A stretch of DNA of 64,000 nucleotides from Liolophura sinensis (Eukaryota; Mollusca; Polyplacophora; Chitonida; Chitonidae), in assembly GCF_032854445.1 (NCBI RefSeq), contig NC_088295.1:91445805-91509804 (forward strand). The letters are read 5' to 3'. The notes under the pieces were generated by a model, which had not been told where the DNA came from, did no database searches, and saw nothing but the letters and a program-made list of their open reading frames with translations. Below are positions 1-38,719 of this stretch, piece after piece. Both the position numbers and the translations under genes were made by a program. Each line of letters opens with the position of its first letter. The stretch's first letter is position 1.

Positions 1-185
1 TGCGCCATCTTCGTAGGTACCTGTTCATATGTAGAAATATATGTACATACAGTCACATTATAGTCTCCGTAAGTTAGTCGAATGTGCTGTCTGCAGTTAT
101 GGCTTTCAGAATGTTTCTCATATTACACTTCACAATGTAACATTGCACTATGGAAACTACAACAGATCTTCCATAACCTGCCCGG

Positions 186-1985
186 TATTCAATGGTATGA
201 CTACAGAACAGTGCTATTCAATGGTCTGACTACAGAACAGTGCTATTCAATGGTATGACTACAGAACAGTGCTATTCATTGGTATCACTACAGAACAGTG
301 CTATTCAATGGTATGACTACAGAACCATGCTATTCAATGGTATGACTACAGAACAGTGTTATTCAATGGTATGACTACAGAACAGTGCTAGTCAATGGTA
401 TGACTACAGAACAGTGCTATTCAATGGTATGACTACAAAACAGTGCTAGTCAATGGTATGACTACAGAACAGTGCTATTCTATGGTATGACTACAGAACA
501 GTGCTAGTCAATGGTATGACTACAGAACAGTGCTATTCAATGGTATGACTACAGAACAGTGCTATTCAATGGTATGACTACAGAAAAGTGCTATTCAATG
601 GTATGACTACAGAACAGTGCTATTCAATGGTATGACTACAGAACAGTGCTATTCAATAGTATGACTACAGAAAAGTGCTATTCAATGGTATGACTACAGA
701 ACAGTGCTATTCAATGGTATGGCTACAGAACAGTGCTATTCAATGGTATGACTACAGAACAGTGCTATTCAATGGTATGACTACAGAACAGTGCTATTCA
801 GTGGTATGACTACAGAACAGTGTTATTCAATGGTATGACTACAGAACAGTGCTAGTCAATGGTATGGCTACAGAACAGTGCTATTCAATGGTATGACTAC
901 AGAACAGTGCTATTCAATGGTATGGCTACAGAACAGTGCTAGTCAGTGGTATGACTACAGAACAGTGCTATTCAATGGTATGACTACAGAACAGTGCTAT
1001 TCAATGGTATGACCACAGAACAGTGCTATTCAATGGTATGACTACAGAGCTGTGCTACTCAATGGTATGACTACAGGACAGTGCTATTCATTGGTATGAC
1101 TACAGAACAGTGCTATTCAATGGTATGACTACAGAACCATGCTATTCAATGGTATGACTACAGAACAGTGCTATTCAATGGTATGACTACAGAACAGTGC
1201 TACTCAATGGTATGACTACAGAACAGTGCTACTCAATGGTATGACTACAGAACAGTGCTATTCAATGGTATGACTACAGAACAGTGCTATTCAATGGTAT
1301 AACTACAGAACCATGCTATTCAATGGTATGACTACAGAACAGTGCTATTCAATTGTATGACTACATGACAGTGCTATTCATTGGTATCAGTACAGAGCTG
1401 TGCTATTCAATGGTATGACTACAGAACAGTGCTATTCAATGGTATGACTACAGAACAGTGCTATTCAATGGTATAACTACAGAACCATGCTATTCAATGG
1501 CATGACTACAGAACAGTGCTATTCAATGGTATGACTACAGAACGGTGCTATTCAATGGTATGACTACAGAACAGTGCTATTCAATGGTATGACTACAGAA
1601 CAGTGCTATTCAATGGTATGACTACAGAACAGTGTTATTCAATGGTATGACTACAGAACAGTGCTATTCAATGGTATGACTACAGAACAGTGCTATTCAA
1701 TTGTATGACTACATGACAGTGCTATTCATTGGTATCAGTACAAAGCTGTGCTATTCAATGGTATGACTACAGAACAGTGCTATTCAATGGTATGACTACA
1801 GAACAGTGCTATTCAATGGTATAACTACAGAACCATGCTATTCAATGGCATGACTACAGAACAGTGCTATTCAATGGTATGACTACAAAACAGTGCTATT
1901 CAATAGTATGACTACAGAACCATGTTATTCGATGGTATGACTACAGAACAGTGCTAGGCAATGGTATGACTGCAGAACAGTGCTA
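186..1985. repeat. 29-bp minisatellite, about 62 copies
   Basis: Unit attcaatggtatgactacag followed by aacagtgct, repeated with few substitutions over 1.8 kb. It lies in the GH31 intron after exon 20. Read on the minus strand each unit carries ttctgtag, an acceptor-like string. The scattered ORFs in it are by-products of the repeat. Confidence 0.98.
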
Positions 1986-2170
1986 ATTCCGTCCTAATTT
2001 TGTACTTTATGTACTTTACATCGTTGGTGGTTTGTGTTCTAATTTGGCTTTGCGAATACTGACCCGGAAGGCCAATCTTGGTTTAGGGCTGGTAAACTGT
2101 TTTGACGCATAAGCTCAATAATGGATGTATAGATGCGAGCGAGGAGAAATGATAAGACCCTCCCACATAC

Positions 2171-28485
<26,315 letters not shown>

Positions 28486-28519
28486 TTTCACATCACCGTT
28501 GCAGTACCGCATCCTGACC

Positions 28520-31500
28520 AGAACTCAACAGCCTTAAACCTATGGTTGTGCACCGACAGATATCACCCCATACGTAACCTGACCCAGTACAGACCCAGAT
28601 ATCAGTCACTTTTTGTGCCCTAAAAACCCAAAAACCAGTTAAATACATATTTGGATAACCTTGAGGAGACAAAGATGTCCCATAACCGGCACCATCACGG
28701 AGTATCTCGAGAGCGCTCGAGGCACGTTTAACCAACATGTATGTACATGTATAAGGTTATCACGTCTTAAAGGTGATCTGCAAAGTTTTTTTGTTATCCT
28801 AATAATACAAGTGCATAGGGATGAATCTGGAGAGTGTACTAATTTGCTAAAATAGCCAGGGCTTTTTCCCCTTGATTTTCTGAGCGTTGTGGCGCCAAAG
28901 CGGCCCTGAAAGGCATTCAGTTCACCTTTACGCTACACAAACTTACAATTTGGTATGGTACCCATTTGAAAAATCTTCCCACCTTTCCAATCTCGTTACC
29001 TAGTCTTATATATAGCTTAGTTAATGCCTTAGCACGTTGACACGTTACCTCGCTGCCTCAATGTCCCAGGACATCGCTACCCTGTTATCTCACACCATCG
29101 TTGCTTTACTGTGTTTTTATATCACTTGCTCACTATTGTAAATTTCAGACTAAGAGCCATCCGAAGTTGAAAATTTCAGTATTTCGATACTGATGCTTTT
29201 TGTGTTTGTTATGATTCCTAGAGATGTATTCTTTTGATTCTCTCCGATACAAGGAAGACCCTCGCGATGAAATTAAAAATATTCTCTCGGTTTACCTTCA
29301 TCTCGGTTAATGTATGCATAAGCAAACATGGTGTCAGGTGACACTTCACACCGAAAATTCCACGACATAAATAAAACCTTTTTAGGTCAAGTAAATATAT
29401 GGAAGCTCATGTGTAATTTAGAAGCAAAACTGAGAAGAGCAAGATACAATAACAATAATATGTATATATCAGGCAGCATGTGTTCCTCTTATCATTATTG
29501 TTGCATACCACATCGTCATACTATTATCTTCATTGTAATCAATCCACACAAGCTGAACACTACCTGAACACAAGCTGAACACTAGCTGAACAAATGACAG
29601 GGGTTTAGTAATTTATAAACGTTTAGCCCACAAGTTCAAGGCCAAGAAATCATGAAGATGAGAGATTGTGGGCTGCTTTTGTACAAATCAAGCGATCCAA
29701 TAAGCCCTCCCAATGCTCACTGAGATATCAAAAGTGACCACATGGGCCATAGAGACTATATACCAGAATATATCAACTGAACATTGGTATCATAATTTGA
29801 GATAAGAGTTTCTTGAGAATTTCTGTCCCACATGACACTCAACTGTTTGGTACTTGTGTCAACTGCTGGTACCTCATATTATAATACCTCATTATAATAA
29901 ATATCCATCACCTGATTCACTGACAATCTGCTATTTGAGAACTTTCGTTTCGTATAAGAATCTCGAATCTCATGTACAAGTCATATTGGATAACAACCCG
30001 GGTTCTGGAAATGTTATGAAATCGGATCCAAATAGTAGCGGCGTCTCCGAGTTCAGGGGAGAGAATCCTAATTGGTTCATTCATTTAACAAACTTCGCTC
30101 GTCACGTTAAATATTGAACAGGATTAAATTGAGTGAATGGTGTCGCACTTATAGGTACCTTTATACTTGACGAGAAGACATCATAAGAAATGAAAGCACA
30201 TAAGACAAATACAAAAATTGAATCGCTACAGTAATGTGGTGAAAATAACATTTTTGGAAGAGAAAAAAAATAACATGGTGAAAAAAAGATTTGGGGAAAG
30301 AGAAAATATCCCGAGTTTAGAAGTTGGGGCCCCGACTTAATTGGCCCGTCACAGGTCGTTTGCCAGCTAATATGCAGCCACCGACGAGCATCTCTCACTG
30401 ATAAATGCATGTTTTGATTAGGGTCTTGCCAAGAGACAAATAACTTTTATTTTAAATCAAGAATGAGGGTCACAATGTCTACACAGGTCAATTCCAGTTT
30501 GTTTACAAACAAATATTCTCAGCTGCTGCAGTACTTATGAACTTCGTGTACATGTACGACTTTGCTTGACCGGCACGACTAGGTCTACGCAGAGCCAGTG
30601 ACGTATTGAAAGAATAAAATAGTACACCCCTTTTGACCGGCTTGATTTAGGCGGGTAATGCATTTCCTAATATCAACGAGGCAGCTTATTAACAAACAGA
30701 TTTCAAAGAGACTTTTATGGACTAAATAAATATAAAATACAAATACAGCGTGCAGCCCCGTCCTTACTTAGCATAGTTGAGTCAATCTCTACTACAACTT
30801 GATCCAACCAGGGTGGAACTACGGCAAGCTATACTATATATACGATAGGACCTAAGGCCTTAACGTTATTTCAGATACATGTCTGACCACGTCTGTGATA
30901 AGTTTTAATCTTATCGTATTTACTCGGTCGAGTGTTTACTTTATTAGTAATAACCTCAGTTTGTTGGAGGTTACACTAAAAATCGTGTTGGCGTTCCTCG
31001 TCGTCTAACTGAGAAAGTATCATTTGCAGGCGACACCTGCTCTTCAGGTGATTTCTGGTATGTTCGGACCAAGTGGAAAAGACACTGCGGTACATATACG
31101 CCTCCCTATGAATGTGTATAATTTTAATTCCGTTTTCTCACGGAGTTTCTCACGCATGGCACTTTCACTGAATTCAAGTAGCACTTTAATTGTCTAGTTT
31201 AAGGTTTACCAAGAATCAGATTGTCTACATGTCTACAGATAGGTCTACATGCAGGTTACATGCAGGTTACATGCATGTAGCATATATTACACAAAAGCAG
31301 GCCTGCATTCAAGACCAACACGCAGCTAATCCCTCTGATTCTTCAACGGGTGCCGTGTAGGCCTACCTAATATGTAGGCATTCACACAGGCCCACCGTAT
31401 ACCTAATATGTAGGCACTGACTCAGGCCCACATATGTGGATTTAAAACCAGTGCAGAAAGGCTTTATAAGTGTTAAATAAGGGCATTGCTTTACCTCTTT

Positions 31501-32980
31501 GTTCCCGGTTGACTTGGGTATGGGTAGTGCTAAGCGGGTAGGGCCCCAAGTTGACAGCCCCAGACTAGTGTTTGTGGTGGTTACCTCATTCCCCGTTACG
31601 TTTTCGCGCTGTGAACCTTCTTTTCGCTGTGGACCTGAGTAAGTGGGTATCCATAATGTAAGGTAATCAAGGTCATGGACTGAATGATATCACCAGGCAA
31701 AATGGACGGTAGGGAATTCCAGGTAGTGTCGCCTATTATAATTTACACTTAAGTACGAGCAGCGCTCAAGCATTTATATGTACTGTACTGTGAGTGTACA
31801 CTTAATCGAGTGACTGGGTCTGTCTGACCTTGCGCACGAAAAGAAGGCAGTTCACCACCCGGTAAGAAGTATACTAAGTCGGCTTTCGTTATGGTCTGAA
31901 AGACTTTGAATATTGTGCACCAACAGGGTTACGAGGTAGGAAGCAGTACTCAGAAGCTGTGATGTCTAATTTAGTTTGTTCACAATGGGTGCGTTTAGCG
32001 TCCTTTATCGCTATGGTTACTTTGAAGGGGAGACAACTGTATGCGCCTATACATGTAGGTTGCATGGAAGCTCTGATAGATATCATAATATCGCTAACCC
32101 CATTTGCTCTATAAGTTCTAACACAAAAAGGCAAGCCTACTTCCTATTTCTAGACTGGGTCACGAGATAAAGAATGTTAACAATCAACATGGCGTAGATG
32201 TAGCTGTGTGGTTTGACTCAACGTTTTGAAATAGCACACTGGGTTCATCTAGATGGACTGGATAGGCAGGGGCTTTTTATGTAACCAATACCGATACTGA
32301 TTTTGTAACATAGCTTACAACAGAAACAAATGTTTTAAGCCTTCTTGACAACGTAGCAACCTTTTTTTTAATTGATTTATTAATTTATTTATTGGGCCTA
32401 TTGTTATACGTAATCTCACCATATTAACGTTATTTTTTTAAGTCGTTTATCATTTTTAGTCGTAGTAATATTATTATTATTACTACTATTTCAACTACTT
32501 CAACTACTCCTTCTTATCTTTCGTTGATCTTTTTATATCATACGCACCTAGTCAGATGTCTAGCGAAGATAACTGGTTTACTTCGAGCACATCGCTTTAC
32601 ACCATTCTTGAGTGCGTCGTTAAATACCAGTCAGCTAAGTAAATAAATAAATAGACTAGAATTCCGTATGTTCTGTTTTTTTTTCACACTGGCTATTTTA
32701 TGTGCCTCTATTGCAATTACATGTGATAAAAACAAATGTCATAAGTTGACATTAAGGCGAAATGTTGAGTTCAGCCAACTGTTACACTGGTATGCTATAT
32801 ACGGAAGACGTCACGTCAGTTTGTATTTAATGTTCAAACTGTGGCTAGACCCACAGTTTTATTATTATTAGTCGTAGTAATATTATTATTATTATTACGA
32901 CCCAGTCAAATAGCACCTCGACCCCAGCGTGCCAGTGCAATTTCAACACGTTCTTTAATTGTCTCTACTATCTTAGTTTG
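28520..32980. other. Intergenic stretch between GH31 gene and coiled-coil gene
   Basis: It should contain the divergent upstream regions of both genes. I see no supported exon. The only repeat-like pieces are an (att)n-type run recurring at about 32457-32487 and 32869-32899 (tagtcgtagtaatattatta), and a possible SINE tail at about 32560-32655 (cgtcgttaaataccagtcag, then taaataaataaat). Confidence 0.6.
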
Positions 32981-33027
32981 CAGTTTTATGAATACTCTTA
33001 CTAGCTGGAGGTAGACCTGTATAGAGG

Positions 33028-33105
33028 ATGTTGAGAACGGAGAGACGCAGATCATCACAGGATGGCCGCAGTGACGAGGCAAGTCTCCGGACGCGAGTTA
33101 AAGAG
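33028..33105 (+). CDS. Coiled-coil gene exon 1
   Basis: 26 codons from ATG, MLRTERRRSSQDGRSDEASL then RTRVKE, donor GAG|gtaaaata, phase 0. Confidence 0.72.
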
Positions 33106-36100
33106 GTAAAATAGTATTGGCCACTCAAGACGGGAAATATTTACTGAATATTGTTATTATAATTTCCTCTTCGAATAACTAGTCGCATACATGTGATTAA
33201 TGGTTTAGAAGTAATTGCCATCTTCGCTTTGTAAAACTTTTTTCTTTTGTTGAATATTATTTCAAAGTAAGCTATATTTTTTGTTTTTCATTTACAAAGG
33301 TATTGTATCGTTTTAAAGAACAAATCACATGCATGTTAAACCATTTCATAATATTTGTAATCACTTCTCTTTCCGGTTTGGTGTACTGTACACAGTTGGA
33401 AAGAGAAGTTGTGACACTCAAGAAACGGTTAGATGAGCTGAGAAAAGCTAAGAACACTACCGTACTGAAGCGCGAGAGAGAGGTACTGGAAGTTGGCGTT
33501 CCATTCACTAAAAGGTGTGTGCTTCCAGGATTTCTACTCTTATAGCTTGTTACAGGGTAACCAAGGGCGTACCATGCACAGTGTTCAGGCCATGCTACGA
33601 AACACCCTTGTTAGGCCCCTTAGCAGACGACAGACCGGATGTGTCCTATTGCTGTAAATTTTACATTGATTTATTGATCTCTTTGACCTTGTTTTAAGGC
33701 CATAGACAATATACATGTGTCACATATGCGACTTATACTGTCAGGTTGATGGATGGAGGAAATCTAACATATAGAAATGCATGACCTTTTTAGTTAGTCA
33801 AGTTTCAGCCAAGCTGGTCGATCTTGCTGGCTTCCGCACATGGGATGGTATGGCAGCAACTTGCGGATGGTCGTAGGTTTCCCCCGGGCTCTGGCCGGTT
33901 TCCTCCCACTATAGTACTGGTTGCCATCGTGTAAGTGAAATATAAACGGCGTAAAACACTAATCAAAAAAAATAAATAAATCCTTGTCATCTTTTTCTTT
34001 ATTTATTTTCACAGACTTAATTTAAATATCTTTTCAGGGAGACAAAACCTGTTCACCCTGGTGATCAAAAAATGGATGAATTGCAGAAGAAGTTGGACCA
34101 ATTGAAATTAGACAGAGAGAAAGAAATGGCCGAAATCCGCAACAAATTTGCGGCAGATGTGGAAGAACTGAAAAAGCAAAACACTTCCGTAAAGATACAT
34201 TTATTTTTAGATTTAAAGAAACTTGTATACCTCTCGGATCTTGGAATGTCAACCTCATTCTTGCTCTCTTATCTGTGGCATTTTTGTTAAGAAATGTTTG
34301 TTATGCTTGCTAAGGTAAAGTGGATAGATCATGACTCTTCACTGTTTACTCCACTCCTCATATGTATATGAAATATTCTACAGTATGATTAAAAACACGC
34401 CAAAATAAATAAATATTGCCAGTTCCGATGAGAGACCTGTAAACTCCTCCATAGCCCTGTAATTTTTCCTATTCGTCTATGATCGCCTTATTAGACATGT
34501 TGGTCAAAAATTCGCAAGTACTGGTGTTTACCCCCAATTAAATAAACGAATGAATAATATTCATCGAATTGTATTTAGCAACATTTTCGTGTGTATCCAG
34601 GTTAAAAGAAGAAGAAAGATTCTCCACTTAAACTCCTACGATTGAAATTTTTCACTACCAGTAGCCATATTTAACCAGTTTATGCTTGATTCTGTCTTGT
34701 AGCTCGACTGTGGCCACGAAAGAGAGCTGGCATCCCTCAGGGAGCGAGTGTGCGCGCTGGAGGCTGAGAATGCGGCGGTACTGCTGGAGAATGCTGAGTG
34801 CAAGGAACAGCTGGGAGGCTTGGTGACCGAGCTCAGCGTGAAGGAGGCTCACTGGTGTGAGATGGAGGAGAAGTACAAACTGGAGGTGAGATGCAGTCAC
34901 TCTAACGTCATTAGTTATTACGCCAACATGATAGACGCAAATAAATCCGTTAAATGTGCTGGAAGTACTATGCATTCTTACGTGTCATGATCAGAAAGTT
35001 TTGCAGTCTAATTTCAAGCCGCCTGACCTATCATCAACAAACGTTACACTACCAATTATACAACTTTAACGAGTTAACGAGTTTTGCTCTAGTTAAATGT
35101 GTATTTGCTTCTTAACAAATCCGTGTATATACCTGTAGATGTTCATTGATGTTTGAATGATTAGAACAAAAGTTCGAAACTGCAGTTTTAGTACAATCAT
35201 ACAAAAAATTCAGAAGGCTTTTCTCCACATCAGAACATTCAGGTTTTCACTCATGATTATTCATTAAGTATTCTTTTACTGGGTACGTTTGATTCGAGCA
35301 TATTGAATCATTTACGATAGACTATATTGTTCCTATGGGCAAATACTATTACCACAATCATTATGAATCGTTTTGGTTGAAAATGGCGTAATTATTTCCG
35401 GACATTTGTTTTTTTTATTTAAGTTGAAAACTTCGTGGGGAGCTAAGTATGCAGAGTGGATGTCGGCTACGGAGCGCAAGATACAAGATTTACAAGCGAC
35501 AAATGAAATTTTGTAAGTGTTGGAACCTCCATTAAAGTAAGGAGCCCGAGGTTTGGGGTATAATGTGTGAAGATTTGAAGAGGGAGCTTACCTGCACAGA
35601 CAAATGCGTAGTTTGCGTGTATTTGCAAGGTCTTACGAAAGTGCATACCAAAACAGGACTGGGTTACCACAAAAAATATAGGAGCAAGAAATTTAAAGTG
35701 AAAAATATAAATTATTTTCAGACAAATTCATTTGCTGATTTGCTACAAAAGGTATTTTGCAAAGCCATATAAAACAAACAAAATCTAATACTGGGTGAGG
35801 TGCTTGTCATTGAGTCAATAGAGGAAAAGAGGTATCGAAGTGAGTCTCGCAACATGGCTATATCGTTGCCTCACTATATCGCTGCCTCGCTGCCTTACTG
35901 CCTCATTAACTCGCCACCTCGCCTTGTGCTACAAAGGGCCGGGCAGCAAGGTAAAGAGGCTACCTCACCCCCATCTCTACTTCTGTACCTTGCTACCCCT
36001 TTATGTTGCTACTTCTTTACCTCGCTACCCTTTATCTCGCTACCTCGCTGCCTGTTACTTCGTCCTTTACAATACAGAGTGAGGCAGCCTGGTAACGATG

Positions 36101-36693
36101 TAGCCAAAGGTCCATGTTCTGTAGTACATAATGCTGTCACCTGTAGCTTGTTTCACTTAGGCCTAAATCCGACACTGTACAGCACTGTGTTCTTGAATGT
36201 AGTACACTGGCGAATTGTCTCAAATCACTGGATAAAACGTGTATATTGTGAAGCAACACGTCGATATGGTCGAGTGGTCTGATTCTCCTGTTTAGTATAC
36301 CTTTTCTAGCTTGATTATTGGGGTCTAGTTATCAAATCCAGATCTTATTGTCTAACCTTTGGTGTTACCCCTAAGTAAAGCCAGCCTTGCCATACATCTG
36401 GTGTGATGCCATAAACCCTTCTTGACGAGTGGAACATCCGAGCGAAATATCGTCACATCTAAACATTTTCAGAGGTCCTTTTCAAAGTGAGTTTGAGAAA
36501 ATCGATTCTGTGACTTAAAATATAAATCCCCTGAACCGAACTTACCCATGGTCTAACCTTTACCTGGCCCCTAAGGTATGGCATGCATGGTTACTTGAAT
36601 GTAAGTCTGAATTAACTCTTTTACCACAGGCGGGGTTATCTGAAGATGCACGCCCCTGAGGGAAGGGATCCGTCTGGACAAGATCCAGCATAG
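33028..36693 (+). CDS. Coiled-coil protein, six exons, 227 residues, not recognised
   Basis: Exons 33028-33105, 33396-33514, 34038-34188, 34703-34885, 35424-35512, 36630-36693, all GT-AG and in phase, from MLRTERRRSSQDGRSD to a TAG at 36691. The N-terminus is basic and Ser-rich. Residues about 27-185 are heptad-like and Leu/Glu/Lys-rich (LEREVVTLKKRLDELRKAKN, MDELQKKLDQLKLDREKEMA, LASLRERVCALEAENAAVLL). The C-terminus reads EILRGYLKMHAPEGRDPSGQ. It is probably a structural or cytoskeletal/ciliary adaptor by composition alone; I cannot name a family. No signal peptide or membrane segment. The start is the first Met in the first exon; upstream non-coding exons are possible. Confidence 0.82.
33396..33514 (+). 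CDS. Coiled-coil gene exon 2
   Basis: Acceptor gtacacag, LEREVVTLKKRLDELRKAKN with clear heptads, donor AAAAG|gtgtgtgc, phase 2. Confidence 0.82.
33800..33985 (+). mobile_element. SINE family A fragment, plus orientation, coiled-coil gene intron 2
   Basis: cttgcggatggtcgtaggtt, tcccccgggctctggccggt and ggcgtaaaacactaatcaaa followed by aaaataaataaat match the 3' half of the family-A SINE. The tRNA-like head is missing. Confidence 0.85.
34038..34188 (+). CDS. Coiled-coil gene exon 3
   Basis: Acceptor atcttttcag, ETKPVHPGDQKMDELQKKLD then KEMAEIRNKFAADVEELKKQ, donor TTCC|gtaaagat, phase 0. Confidence 0.87.
34703..34885 (+). CDS. Coiled-coil gene exon 4
   Basis: Acceptor ctgtcttgtag, 61 codons of strong coiled coil (ALEAENAAVLLENAECKEQL), donor GGAG|gtgagatg, phase 0. 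GC-richer and with more biased codons than its surroundings, which supports real coding. Confidence 0.9.
35424..35512 (+). CDS. Coiled-coil gene exon 5
   Basis: Acceptor tttatttaag, LKTSWGAKYAEWMSATERKI then QDLQATNEI, donor ATTTT|gtaagtgt, phase 2. Confidence 0.85.
35866..36066. repeat. Pyrimidine-rich low-complexity stretch
   Basis: Loose repeats of cctcgctgcc and cctcgctacc. The open frames at 35800-36282 follow from this composition. They lie in intron 5 of the coiled-coil gene. Confidence 0.7.
36630..36693 (+). CDS. Coiled-coil gene exon 6 and stop
   Basis: Acceptor ttttaccacag; the phase-2 join gives Leu then RGYLKMHAPEGRDPSGQDPA and TAG. Short, but the phase, acceptor and charged composition all agree. 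Confidence 0.75.
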
Positions 36694-36865
36694 AGCAAAG
36701 GACATTCTCCACTAGCAATTTCCCAAGAGGGAGGTAACTCCCAGTGCTGAAAAATGACAGGTATCTAGACAGTTATATCGTGACGGTGGTGTACAGTGTG
36801 ACGTTACAAATACTTTTGGAAATACTGGCAGGATCATGAACGGAGGAAAAAATCTTGACGAACAA

Positions 36866-37212
36866 CCAGTGAGTGAGTGAGTGATTGGGGTTTTATCGTC
36901 GTACATAACAATTTTTCGGTCTTATGACGACAAAGGAATCCTTAGAGTACATGTAATGTGCCTCCTTCCACGGCCCTCTTATCTACTGCTGCTTCACTCA
37001 GACGCCTTACCGAAGGCAGGTAAGTCGCCACACCCGAGCCATTATACTCATACGGGTCAACAGTTCGTTGCACTGTCCCCTTCATGCTGAATGCCAAGCG
37101 AGGAAGTTACGACTTTCTCTTTTAAGGTCTTAGGTGTGACTCGACCCAGGATTGACTCTGGATCTACATCTCCCGAAGCAGACGCTCTACCAAGTATGCT
37201 ATCGGGGTGGGT
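36866..37212 (-). mobile_element. tRNA-derived SINE (family B), second copy
   Basis: The tail end tgattggggttttatcgtcg and body cctcttatctactgctgctt match 16019-16384. The minus-strand head runs through atactTGGTAGAGCGTCTGC. It lies just 3' of the coiled-coil gene. Confidence 0.85.
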
Positions 37213-37699
37213 AACAGCCAGTGAATTATAAATCTGTAAGCTTCAAGCCACCCCTAACAGTGTTGATATATAGTCTACATGTACTTCGCTTGCAGTCATT
37301 TCAAGTCCACTTGACTCTGTAATATGTTGAATCTTAATGTCAGAATGCTTACCGGAAATTTTCTGGACAAAAAGCAGATTGCAGTAACAGGAAGTGATCG
37401 CCGAACCTTGATGTTTAAGTCTAAGTACTAAGGACAATCCATCCTCAGGGGTTGTGTTATGTGTAATAAGTGTACAAGTAGGTATAGGTTTATGTTATGT
37501 ATGACATACAATTAAAGATCATCAATTTCATCAAAAGCTTGTGGTAGATGTTGTACGTATATTTAAGTCAGACTACATGACATGCTCGTTATTATAGGAC
37601 GAAAAGTGAAACATGAGTTATGTATTACGACGGAGAGATACTCTTGGATTGCAGCGTCCATGAGTCCGAACAGGCCTTACTTGAAACGTGGTGTATAAT

Positions 37700-37880
37700 G
37701 TAAGGCGTATAGAGGGCGGTAGTTCACGTGTGGCCTACACATTGGTTCACCAGGTGCACATTGCGATTACAGACCTTTAGAGCGATAGATTTCTGCGACT
37801 GTCAGTCCACTAACCACCGAGGTTGCGGGTTCGAATCCATTTCGAGTAGTTCAGAAAGTTTCCCATTGTATTATAGTTGA
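37700..37880 (+). mobile_element. Possible tRNA-derived SINE fragment
   Basis: ttagagcgatagatttctgc is followed by ttgcgggttcgaatccattt, a B-box, but there is no tRNA cloverleaf and a SINE-like body follows (gttcagaaagtttcccattg). Confidence 0.4.
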
Positions 37881-38700
37881 TCCATTTAATCTTAACACCA
37901 ATCTCATCCCAATACAAAGTACATGGTACTTTAGTCTGGACTAAAGTTAATACCTGGATTAAGTCCTAATACACTTGTGAACAATTGGGCCCTTGATGAT
38001 GAATAAAAACCAGCAAAATCCTAGAACTGACTCGATCAACTCCGGTTGTTGAAACGCCTAGGTATATTGATTTGTAAGCTGCATTGTTGTAACTGGTAAG
38101 ACAGACTTCGTGGACCAAACTCGCTATTACTTATAAGTTTCCAAAACTTTGTATATTAATGTGACCCTAGCAACCGTCCATATTCGTGAATGGAAATAGG
38201 GGAAGGACCGACTCGACGCTTTAAGTAAAACTATATACAAAGCGTCTCAGTAATACTCGCATATGTATGAAGATGCCATAGCCTGTACCGTAGTCCTTAT
38301 GAGCCTAACATACCTTTTATACTACTATACTGAAGCCTTACCGATGTTCATATAATACGATATACTAAACCGTGACTGACACTTTTGTGTCAGAATGCGT
38401 ATAGTTTATGCACTAAATGTAGTTGGACTTTCAATGACAGAAGTTTGCACTGTAACAGGATTATGTTGTACACAAGCTAAATAATGTTCACAGCAATCCT
38501 GAAAGCAGCAATATAGCCTGGGAAAGAAACAATAGATTACATTTAGTCCTGTAGATTTTTCTAGAGCCACCAAGAAGAACTGCTTAATAGGAATCCGGCA
38601 GTTCGTAGACGCCATCTTGTAAAGGTAGGTACTGCAAATATATGGAGGGAAAACTTTCTTTAGAAAAAACATGCAGTAAATAACCATTCCAGTACATGTA
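37880..38700. other. Non-coding stretch, nothing recognised
   Basis: No supported exon. A minus ORF at 38687-38406 has no family or splice support. Confidence 0.5.
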
Positions 38701-38719
38701 TTCCCCTAAGAGGAGATAT

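Noticed and set aside
75-157. Possible terminal GH31 exon (YIVKCNMRNILKAITADSTF)
   Set aside because: The phase fits, but it stops after about 25 residues with no donor, and similarity to the family C-terminus is too weak.
186-1985. Regularly spaced short repeats resembling a CRISPR array (also 9156-10095)
   Set aside because: Units are directly tandem with no unique spacers, in a eukaryotic intron.
28661-28855. Possible extra 5' exon of the GH31 gene
   Set aside because: No splice donor in phase with exon 1, which already holds a signal peptide and start codon.
35800-36282. 160-codon ORF rich in Leu, Pro, Ser
   Set aside because: Arises from a pyrimidine-rich low-complexity stretch inside a coiled-coil gene intron.
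37778-37860. tRNA gene candidate (B box gggttcgaatcc)
   Set aside because: No acceptor stem or anticodon arm can be folded; it fits a SINE head better.
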